A stretch of 31,177 nucleotides of DNA. Origin: Physocladia obscura (lineage: Eukaryota > Chytridiomycota > Chytridiomycetes > Chytridiales > Chytriomycetaceae). A program made the position numbers and the translations under genes. Below the pieces are notes generated by a model that had not been told where the DNA came from, made no database searches, and saw only the letters and a list, made by a program, of their open reading frames with translations. The stretch covers positions 1 through 31,177 of the forward strand of contig JADGJH010000050.1 of NCBI GenBank assembly GCA_027596945.1, in the 5' to 3' direction. Positions 24,401-31,177 of this stretch are shown piece after piece. Position 1 is the first letter of the stretch; each line of letters begins with the position of its first letter.

Positions 24401-25852
24401 GCTCACTTGCCATGCCGTCAAAACTTGTATCATTTGGCGACAAAATTTCAACAGCTTTTGAAGATTCTTCAATCTAATATTATTTCAGCTAAAAACAAAA
24501 GAAAAAAGTCAATTTAAAACCTTTGCTAAAGACTGTTTCAACCAAACGATGAAGTTCAAATGTTCACTTGAATCAGTATCGCTTTTCTGTGAGTGCATTC
24601 TGTTAAGCAGATCCTAGAATAGAAAAGGAAAAGAAAATTCACCCTTGTTTCTTGTATTTTATTTTTGTATTCCACACTTATTTGCTTCAAGTTTCCCATT
24701 ATTTGTCTAAGGAGAGCTTCACGCTCAGAAGCTAGAAATAGAATAATTTTTAACGTTAATAATAATAAATGAATAATAATAATAATTAAACATACACAAT
24801 CGTTTGAAAATAACATCTCGTTTAATCAAATCTCCGTATTTTTGAAATTCTTGGAGCATTTGATGTGGCTGCGATTGAATGGAGGTAAAAAGTTGACTCA
24901 ATTTCACCCCGATAAGTTTCTCGGCACCAAAAAGGGACTTTTTATATTGAAGAACTGCAGTCTAAACTGCTTGTTAGTTGATGTATGAATTGAATAAATT
25001 AATTTTGCAGACCTCCCACTTTGGTCCAACGAGTTCCATAGGGTTTGCATCTTTTAGCCAAATAAGCGTTCTTTCAAATTGAACCTCGTTCCGCTCCTCT
25101 GATGAAAGAAGTTGAGCAATTAAATTATGAGTGGATCTAAATTCATAAAACTAAATTTGTTGTTGTTATTGCTCTTTCATTCCACAAAAATAATTATAAT
25201 AATAGCACTAGTAATAGTGGTAGTAACATCCCAGCCAGCGGTTTAGCTGGTCAATACTTACTTCATTCAATCGAATAAGAAATTTTTCCAAATTGGGAGA
25301 TGAAAATTTTTCGCCAATCCAAGGATGAGGTCCAAAATTTGGCCAAAATCGAATAGTAAGTGATAACAACGACTCGTTCAACTTTTCGCAAACTTGAATA
25401 GCTGACCGCAGACTATCTTTTATCTGAATCATAAGAGAAAATTAAATTCTTAGAAATTAAAGGTTGTATTGCCTTAGAAAATGGTTCATTCGGATTCATG
25501 GCAGGTGTTGCTTTCAATTTTATCGCGTCAATAAGCTCGTCACATATTAAAGACATTAGCCGATCCATTCGGGGCTGTAAATAAACCGAATATAGCTTTT
25601 GTCGCCTATTTGAAGAAATTAAAGGGTAAATATTCAAGCTTGAAAATTACTGATGATAATGATTCACCAAATATCGTCCAGAGAGTCTTGAATTTTTTCT
25701 GCTAGATCACCTAACTCAACAAGCGGCATTGAGCTTTTTTTTTTTTTTTTTTTAGTATTTTTTTTAAATTTTTTTTTTAAAAAAAAAAAAAAAAGAGACG
25801 CGTCCGATGACTTAATCCAATTTACTTTCCTTTGTCTTATTTTTAAAGTCAT
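12428..25852 (-). CDS. DYNC2H1: Cytoplasmic dynein-2 (IFT) heavy chain
   Basis: The retrograde intraflagellar-transport motor. Exons 5' to 3': 25800-25852, 25668-25733, 25473-25605, 25262-25423, 25013-25150, 24796-24961, 24643-24731, 24521-24613, 23673-24473, 20875-23621, 20670-20818, 19900-20619, 15831-19830, 14819-15772, 14712-14770, 14471-14661, 14179-14425, [gap], 13778-14070, 13683-13736, 13475-13629, 13264-13428, 12876-13209, 12622-12818, 12428-12574: about 4037 codons (human about 4300). Tail and linker lead to AAA1 ([10 protein letters not shown], spanning a junction), AAA2 (GPSGSGKS), AAA3 (GPEGAGKH) and a degenerate AAA4 loop (GRPGVNRQS). The stalk coiled coils flank a microtubule-binding domain with [15 protein letters not shown]; then come AAA5-6 and the C-terminal domain ([21 protein letters not shown]). 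[17 protein letters not shown] is typical of dynein-2. Oddities: N-terminal tail short, an exon apparently absent at 14071-14178, one GC-AG intron (25424-25472) and one 29-nt intron. Confidence 0.95.
14071..14178 (-). other. Homopolymer-rich gap in dynein-2 where a conserved exon is missing
   Basis: On the sense strand this segment starts with a good donor (G|GTATATTTC) and ends with CAGCAG, but the flanking exons meet one base out of phase. All dyneins carry a conserved segment (KKNL.RTY...W, roughly 20 residues) between EAPPG (end of exon 14179-14425) and the [12 protein letters not shown] block. It is absent here. The intervening 108 bp is almost only runs of T and A, with no internal acceptor-donor pair. 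A lost or collapsed exon through assembly error is the likeliest reading; a damaged gene is the alternative. Confidence 0.7.
24614..24642 (-). other. 29-nt intron in dynein-2
   Basis: The sense strand reads GTGAATTTTC ... TATTCTAG over 29 nt, almost entirely pyrimidine after the donor. It is needed because the flanking dynein frames ([15 protein letters not shown] before, DLLNRMHS...FIVWLKQ after) differ. The residues just before the donor match the conserved family block LDFENR, so a longer 62-nt alternative that removes them (donor GTGGAA) is less likely. Confidence 0.6.
24757..24788. repeat. AAT trinucleotide repeat in a dynein-2 intron
   Basis: An (AAT)n-like microsatellite with one interruption (AATAATAATAAATG then AATAATAATAATAATT) lies inside the 64-nt intron 24732-24795. 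It makes up about half of the intron. Confidence 0.7.
25424..25472 (-). other. GC-AG intron in dynein-2
   Basis: The exon ends AAG and the intron begins GCAATA and ends GATTCAG, 49 nt. No GT lies at the junction. Joining gives [14 protein letters not shown], aligned with the family block YYLVKESLKAGI, and the phase arithmetic of both exons fits. Confidence 0.75.
25734..25799 (-). other. Poly(T)/poly(A) intron with TACTAA branch site
   Basis: On the sense strand the 66-nt intron starts GTCTC followed by about 16 T, passes through A10, TTT and A8, then TACTAA and a long A run ending in AAG. The flanking exons join in phase as [14 protein letters not shown], matching the family segment NLDSLSLLEVVDL, so this is an intron rather than an assembly gap. 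The T and A runs are complementary and could pair. Confidence 0.72.
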
Positions 25853-27441
25853 GGGGTCACTGGGTTTTATAAATCAAACTGTTCGTAAACTAAGAATTTC
25901 TCACACTGAGAAATTATCAAGCTTCACTGGCGTGATCGATTCGTGCAGAACTATAGCGGATGAATCCACCCTCTTGCACTTCAACAACCCTACGATAAAT
26001 GCCTGTATTTTTTTGGAAGAAATTTTTGATTCACTCAAACTTATGTAAAATCTTTTTTTTCTCTTTTTCTTTTCAGCCACTGAACACAATAATTAGAACA
26101 AATTATTCCAATTTCCAATTTGTTAAAAACAATGTATATACATCAATAATTAAAATATGCCATCAATTACTTTTGATAATGAAAGTAAAGGTTGTTGATA
26201 ATTCCTCATGCTGCTGTATTTCATTATTTTTTTCCCTAAATTTTTAATCCCTTTCAAATATTGTAGGGCTGTAAATTTTTTGACCGCAATAACTCAGCCC
26301 AAAACATAATCTTTGAATATTCCCACAATCACAAATCACTGATAAATCGAATGGAATCGTTTCTTCTATCATATTATCTGCACCAAGAACATAAGTCACA
26401 GCGCTTTCAATTGCTGCAGGACGCATTAAATATCTTCTCGTCACCAGGTCATAGCATGCCTCACCTTCCCGTGAATAAAATAACGACAGCAACACTACTT
26501 GAACTTTACATACAGACTAAATTCGCAATTTTCGTCATGTCTAGATCCGATAAATTATGTAGCCTAAAATTAGATCAAAAAATGGAGCGGCATGATGACG
26601 CAGATGAAATTTCGTTGTTAGCGCAAAAGATATCGCTGGTTTTTGATTTCACAGGCTGTTTCATTTCCAAAAATTCATCAGCGACAGATGTATCGTTAGT
26701 TACGGCAATAGTTGGACTCGTTTCGGAACAGCTGATTGAGACACTGTCCGCAAATGATCCTCTGAACTGGATACATGCTCCACTAACTTTCAAAACAATT
26801 CTTTATGGTGGTGGCGGCGGCAGTTTCAGTGGCTCTAAAGATTCTGGAATTGACTTGACAGCCGGCGAGATAATAACAAATAATGTCGAGTTTTTTTGCA
26901 TGATTGACCGAGGCCGAATAGTCGCAGCTGTTCTTGGAAACATCAAACAAAAATTGCAAGAATACCTATCAAAGAAGCGGATTAAACAGCAACGACAAAC
27001 AAAATCGGCGGTGGCTGTCTTTATGGCTAAACCAGGTTTGCAACGAGAATGCCGTGAGCTTGAACGCGGGGTTTGGAGTGCTCAGGGCGCAGAGGATGCG
27101 TTGATTAAAACAAAGCTTGAAGATTTTGAAGAAAATTCAATTGAATCTTTTATTATAAATGGTACATATCGTTTGTTTTGTTTCTAAATAATAACTCCAA
27201 AAAAGATGCGTCTAAACTCGTTACGAATCTGCAAAGCATCCAAACGAAACTTCCCGCTGCTTTTATTCGAGAAACGCAATTGATGAAAGATTTTGTTTCA
27301 TTTATGTGCTCACAAGTACTTCCTTTAAGTATAAAACTGCGGCAATCAAAAATAAAGGATGTGGTAGTTCAAGACAGACTGCTTAAGTTGAACCCATTAC
27401 CGAAAATAACGTCTTTCGATAATTGTTATAATGGAAAGTAA
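25851..27441 (+). CDS. Unrecognised helical protein, 470 residues, divergent from dynein-2
   Basis: Exons 25851-26044, 26097-26184, 26267-27161 and 27206-27441 stay open and in phase through three introns (52, 82 and 44 nt), which supports a real gene. I recognise no family. It looks mostly helical and mildly amphipathic, with a Gly run (GGGGGSFSGS) near the middle, a basic stretch (KKRIKQQRQTK) and an acidic helix (DALIKTKLEDFEEN). No signal peptide or membrane segment is evident. The first intron needs the acceptor ATTAG at 26096 rather than the pyrimidine-tracted CAG at 26076, which would run into a stop. The start is uncertain: ATG 25851 overlaps the dynein-2 model start (CATG at 25850-25853), so the N-terminal exon or the dynein start may be wrong. 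The stop TAA at 27439 directly follows GGAAAG and could hide a donor (GTAAAA), so a further exon is possible. Confidence 0.6.
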
Positions 27442-28214
27442 AAAAATGAGACTGTTATATAGTTTTTCTTTTTCTTTTTTTCTTCTAAAATTTATGAGAA
27501 TCACAAAATACTTGAGGCCTTGCAAACGAACGTAATAAACAAAACTTCTTAAAAACTAGTTTAAAAACTGCGCGATAGTTGATCTTTTACCTTAGTACGT
27601 GAGTGATGCTATCTTTTACTATTTGAGACTTGCAACGGCTGTTAAGCTCAAAAAAAACGAAGGTATGTTTGAGAATTTTATTCTTGATTCATACCAACTA
27701 TTGAGAATTTCATTAAAAATCAGGTCAAATCAATGGGTGCTCATAGTGTTGCCTTGGTGAATGCTTTGAAAGTTACTAAAAACATTGTGGATTTAGAGCA
27801 AGGTTTTGATTTATTAAAACCAGTTCAACAAGACAAGGAGACTTGTCTTGTTGAACTATTATATTTTTTCTTTTAAATGACCCTCGCCTGATGCTGTCGT
27901 TTTCTCTACTCTCCGTCCACTACGCAAGCTCCATACTTATTTTCTTTCTGATTTTATTCGTGTTTTCTTAATAAATTTGGCATTCGGGGCGTCTTGGCAA
28001 CATCCCCGTCTGCCCGAGTTTTGCCCAAACCTACGCCTTGAACAATTCGACCCAATCTGTTAACTAGTTGTCATTACCTCTCAAAATTGATAGCTCAGTA
28101 TCTCTGCCAGTATTGAATTTCATGCACCGATGATACTGTCTACATTGTGTGAGTCAAAAATATATTGGTTATATTATTATGAAAAGCATATAGATATTTA
28201 TTGCCCAACTAGTA
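27442..28214. other. Spacer between convergent genes with hairpin and a GC-richer patch
   Basis: This 773-bp stretch separates two convergent stops, more than any other tail-to-tail gap here. It contains a perfect GNRA-loop hairpin (27823-27856), a GC-richer patch around 27979-28060 in which CGGGG (27985-27989) can pair with CCCCG (28004-28008), and two tiny frames: 27733-27876 plus, 47 residues, and 27954-28070 minus, 38 residues. No tRNA, snRNA or other known RNA was recognised. An unannotated non-coding RNA or a gene with very short exons is possible. Confidence 0.5.
27823..27856. repeat. Perfect 15-bp hairpin with GAGA (GNRA) loop
   Basis: GTTCAACAAGACAAG at 27823-27837 is followed by GAGA and the exact reverse complement CTTGTCTTGTTGAAC at 27842-27856. 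GAGA fits the GNRA tetraloop consensus with a G-C closing pair when read on the plus strand. On the other strand the loop is TCTC, so a plus-strand transcript would form the more stable structure. An A/T-rich tract with a T run follows within 20 nt. Confidence 0.85.
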
Positions 28215-29445
28215 TTATTTTGACGCAACATCTTTGATGTATTCGTAACCCGTTAGAGCTAAAACAATTCCCGGCAAGGTTGTTAATAATCGAGCACTCA
28301 ATCCACGATAAAATGCTATATGAGCAGAAGTTATTGGCATTAAATTTAAATAAATAAAAATAAAAAATAAAAAGTTACCTCTTGGTCCCTCTGTCCGAAA
28401 AATTTGCAATCCCAGCTTCCAATAGCCTCGCTTAATTGCTTCAGAATCGTTTTTACATCGGCTTTCCAATAACTGCATACGTACTCTCATGACCTCAAGA
28501 GGATTATTCGCGCAAAGCTAAACCGGAATGAGACAATTCAAGAAATTCGGGAAGAATTTAAAATAATATGGCAAAAGTGGAACTCAACTGCACTAAATCC
28601 AGCAATAGCTCCACTCATTGGAATAGAAATGCTCTCAGGTTTCTCAAATTCAAGTTTTACCATGATTGGAAATAATACCATTTTCGCTAGCTCATAGACA
28701 CCCCATTGAACAGCTGATGCTGGAGCAAATGCTGATACATATCCAACATATCCCCTCCAAAATCCAAAATAACCCTCATTCTGGACAATTTTCCGGCATA
28801 CGTCCATTGCCCCATTGTACAATCTGCAAATTTTTTTCAAATTTTTGTCGAACACTTTTTGTAACAGTTTTACCTTTTATTTTGCGTGAAACTGTACTTG
28901 GTTGAATTCTGAGTCTGCAGTCTCTGCGCAACGATATCTGCAGGAACATAAAATAAGCCTCCTGCCAAATCTGCACACGCACCGCTAAAAAAACCACAAA
29001 AGAACAAAGAATGTGTAATGCTGCCGGAATTTATATACTCGTGCACTGATTCATACGCTAAGTAATAACATGCTTGTCCTGGCAATGCGCCGATTGTTTG
29101 TGGCAAAATTCCGCGCCACAAACGCACCACACCTTCTGTCGACACAACACGGTGAATGGTTTTGTACAGTGGCGGTTGTTTCTGCCGCGTTCGTTGTGAC
29201 ATGGCTATTGTTTGGATTGTGTTAAGTGGGAAGAGGGCTGTTTCCATGCTAACTATCATGAGAGATCCAAACACGGCGAACTTTGTTGTATCCATTTCTG
29301 AAATGCTGATTCTTTTGGGCATACTTGAAGCTGAGTTGAAACGTGTACCATTATTTTGCTGTAAACTTGTGTTAATTGAGGTTGCCATGGCAGAAGGCAC
29401 CGTTGGTAGGGTTATTTCGATTGGCTGTTTGGCATGGTCAGCCAT
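28215..29445 (-). CDS. SLC25A44: Mitochondrial carrier, SLC25A44-like
   Basis: Exons 28874-29445, 28589-28823, 28379-28517 and 28215-28315 (introns 50, 71 and 63 nt) encode 348 residues. After a roughly 50-residue Ser/Thr/Asn-rich N-terminus come three carrier repeats. Their signature turns are PLNTIQTIAMSQ (repeat 1, acidic residue replaced by Asn), PADIVAQRLQTQ (repeat 2) and NPLEVMRVRMQL (repeat 3), each followed by a G-x-W/Y-RG motif (LWRGILPQT, FWRGYVGYV, FYRGLSARL). Start of repeat 1 (MDTTKFAVFG) and ALPGQACYYLAYE resemble SLC25A44, which moves branched-chain amino acids across the inner membrane in mammals; substrate here is inference. The last intron (28316-28378) is 63 nt, in frame and stop-free, so it reads through. 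The WDR44-like gene upstream is on the same strand, its stop 151 bp away. Confidence 0.85.
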
Positions 29446-29596
29446 TTTTGCTTGATGAATATATATATATATTTAGAAGAAAAAAAAAAAGAACTCTATT
29501 TTTGCAGTTAAACAGATAAAAAAAGAAATATTTAGTCCAACAGAGAAGGGTTTAATATTAAGTCCCGTCAGTCAAAAAGCTTAAAGATAAACACAC
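29446..29596 (-). promoter_or_regulatory. Short spacer with TA repeat upstream of the mitochondrial carrier
   Basis: This 151-bp gap between two co-directional genes must hold the 3' UTR of the WDR44-like gene and the promoter of the carrier. It includes a TA dinucleotide run at about 29458-29471, right upstream of the carrier ATG, and a purine-rich A run at 29479-29491. Confidence 0.4.
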
Positions 29597-31177
29597 TTAG
29601 ATAGTCATGATTGATTTACAGGTCACACAAATCAGTTTTTTGTTTGCAGTGAGTCTGAAGTTCTTGCTCCCGCAGTGACACGCAACGACAGACTCCTCTT
29701 CATTATCATCCCCTTCAAAAGCATTCCGACTATTATTTTCATCAAAACCCATGCTATCAATCAACGAAGAGCTATCAAAAGCTGTAAAATTTACATGTTG
29801 AGGTAAAGCGCGTTGACCATTACTTGACAAAAAAGACGATAATTTTGGCGGAGTTCCGCCATTCGATGTTGACAGCAAATTGGCCAAAGATTGCGCCACT
29901 GGCTGAACTATATTGCCTGCTTTTTGCGTTAGTCCACCACGTCGCAATACTTCTTGCGTAGATTTTCCAACAGTTTGACTGCGATTCAACGGTCTTATTG
30001 AAGACGTGGTTTCGCTGCCAGGTGTTCTTGATGGTGGTGGCGAAGGTGTCGATGTTGGTAATTGTAGTGGTAAAAATGTAGGATTAGATTGTTGGATTGA
30101 AGTTCCCGCACTGATTGAACGTGTATGAGAATCCGTCGTGTTTCCTCGTATTCGGGTCAAAAGTCCACCGATTATGCTGGCATGCGGTTGGTGTACAGGC
30201 GGTATTGGTATCAATGAGATTGGAAAAGTTGAAGATAATGGACCTAACACAGCAGTCGCAACGGCGGAATCTATCGCGCTAGTGGAAAGCTGCCGATTGT
30301 TACTTCCGGACACAGTTTTTAAATGTGGTCGAATTTTGTTGAAATTTTCAAATAATGCGGCTTTAATATTTGCTGAAGATGATAGCAGTGTGGCTGTGCC
30401 GAAAGTTAAGTTGCTGTCTGTTGAAGAAGTAGTCTCATTAAAAGTCCCAGACCGAACAACTTTTCTGAGAATTTCCTGAGATGCAAAAGTTTGTTGAGTC
30501 CTTATGTGATCCATTGAATTGGATCGCCGTCGTGCAGGTAAATCGTTTGGAATATCGAGATTATTTGCACCAAGAAAGATCTCAGGTATCTGCTTTGGAG
30601 GCGCTTCTTTTTTCGTGCTCGGCTTTGGCAAGAAATAAATATCTCTCGACTGAATGCCAAAATCATTAGGAGTTATGTATTGTCCGCTTCTTTGCTCTTG
30701 TACTTCCTGCAATACATGAAGAGTTGGACTGATTGGCGAATATTCTTCCACTTCTTCTGAATGACTAGGAGAAACAGTCAATAAATTTCCTGTGATGCTT
30801 GTATGTACAGGGATATTCGTTCTTATTGGAGTCGCAGAGAAATTTCGTTTTTCTCCGAAAGATCTGCTAATGAGTAAACTTGGAGAATTTCCAGCGGATT
30901 TATTGGTTTGAGAAACCAAAGAATCCTTGGAAGTAGGTTGCACGGGAGGAATTTCGTTTTCAAAGATATGAATATTTCCCAAAACATCAGCCACAAAAAT
31001 GAAAACACCAGATAAATGAGATGAGCTATGAGAAAATTTTGGATGATCGAGGGACAAGATATTGCGAATCTTCGTTGGAGCAAATATTGCACAAGTGATA
31101 GTATAATCTGATCCTGAGAATCTTTCGTATTGATCACTTCGAGGTTGATCCCAATGCATAAGGTTAGAAATAACGCC
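29597..31177 (-). CDS. WDR44: WDR44-like WD40 protein, C-terminal part (5' end off window)
   Basis: The frame is open from the right edge to a stop at 29597: 526 residues including GVISNL before Met 31159, so that Met is probably internal. The first about 75 residues resemble the last WD40 blade of WDR44: YTITCAIFAP, then VFIFVADVLGNIHIFENE. The rest is a long Ser/Thr/Pro-rich, presumably disordered region with several RRRSNS-like basic/Ser sites. The C-terminus has a cysteine cluster, CxC-x14-CxxC (VACHCGSKNF ... LICVTCKS), that could bind zinc and is not part of animal WDR44 as I recall it. Family knowledge: WDR44 binds Rab11 and acts in endosomal recycling and ciliogenesis control. No intron was seen in this part. 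Confidence 0.65.
   Translation of the reverse strand, partial: GVISNLMHWDQPRSDQYERFSGSDYTITCAIFAPTKIRNILSLDHPKFSHSSSHLSGVFIFVADVLGNIHIFENEIPPVQPTSKDSLVSQTNKSAGNSPSLLISRSFGEKRNFSATPIRTNIPVHTSITGNLLTVSPSHSEEVEEYSPISPTLHVLQEVQEQRSGQYITPNDFGIQSRDIYFLPKPSTKKEAPPKQIPEIFLGANNLDIPNDLPARRRSNSMDHIRTQQTFASQEILRKVVRSGTFNETTSSTDSNLTFGTATLLSSSANIKAALFENFNKIRPHLKTVSGSNNRQLSTSAIDSAVATAVLGPLSSTFPISLIPIPPVHQPHASIIGGLLTRIRGNTTDSHTRSISAGTSIQQSNPTFLPLQLPTSTPSPPPSRTPGSETTSSIRPLNRSQTVGKSTQEVLRRGGLTQKAGNIVQPVAQSLANLLSTSNGGTPPKLSSFLSSNGQRALPQHVNFTAFDSSSLIDSMGFDENNSRNAFEGDDNEEESVVACHCGSKNFRLTANKKLICVTCKSIMTI

Noticed and set aside
25734..25799. Assembly gap in dynein-2 similar to that at 14071-14178
   Set aside because: Here the exons join in phase with family-like sequence and a TACTAA branch site is present, so it is read as an intron.
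26244..26495. Minus-strand frame with an LMRPAAIES stretch recalling glycosidase family 47
   Set aside because: Only a few residues match; it lies wholly antisense to a longer spliced plus-strand frame, with no further supporting exons.
27733..27876. 47-residue plus-strand frame spanning the hairpin
   Set aside because: Too short, no family, and the perfect hairpin explains the sequence better than coding; not called as a gene.
27954..28070. 38-residue minus-strand frame (GRIVQGVGLGKTR...)
   Set aside because: Looks protein-like but has a stop just upstream and no phase-keeping neighbour exon that I could find.

Overview
This is a eukaryotic nuclear window. It is AT-rich (introns and spacers more so than exons), has standard stop codons, dense short spliceosomal introns (mostly 41-75 nt, one apparently 29 nt) and compact genes on both strands. 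The centrepiece is a nearly complete cytoplasmic dynein-2 (intraflagellar transport) heavy chain, so the organism builds cilia or flagella. Together with tiny introns, an SR-type cyclophilin, a PSTAIRE CDK1, a minibrain-type DYRK and polyQ tracts, this suggests a zoosporic fungus (chytrid-like) or another flagellated unicellular opisthokont. I cannot name the species from sequence alone.

Layout: 40-2198 (-) WD40 protein with N-terminal coiled coil and long polyQ/polyN region, running off the left edge; 2199-4764 AT-rich spacer without a supportable gene; 4765-6139 (+) SR-rich cyclophilin; 6221-7630 (-) C5orf34 homologue; 7686-8064 (-) COX19; 8118-9994 (+) DYRK1/minibrain kinase; 10042-10584 (-) small membrane protein; 10890-12360 (+) CDK1/Cdc2 in eight exons; 12428-25852 (-) dynein-2 heavy chain in at least 24 exons; 25851-27441 (+) unrecognised 470-residue protein; 27442-28214 spacer with a perfect GNRA-loop hairpin; 28215-29445 (-) mitochondrial carrier of the SLC25A44 type; 29597-31177 (-) C-terminal part of a WDR44-like WD40 protein, running off the right edge.

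The gene models were assembled by hand: open frames were joined at GT-AG (twice GC-AG) sites wherever reading phase and remembered family conservation agreed. Every listed exon chain was checked for phase arithmetic. One junction in dynein-2 (14071-14178) cannot be closed in phase and lacks a segment conserved in all dyneins, so an exon appears to be missing or mis-assembled there. The dynein N-terminus is also unresolved: the model starts at a Met whose codon overlaps the start codon of the divergent gene, and roughly 200-250 tail residues of the family are not seen.

The genes do not form one pathway. Dynein-2 is the ciliary retrograde motor; CDK1, DYRK1 and perhaps the polo-box-like C5orf34 homologue are cell-cycle or signalling proteins; COX19 and the SLC25A44-like carrier are mitochondrial. 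Neighbouring genes are often arranged head-to-head or tail-to-tail with gaps of 50-80 bp, so shared promoters and overlapping UTRs are likely.
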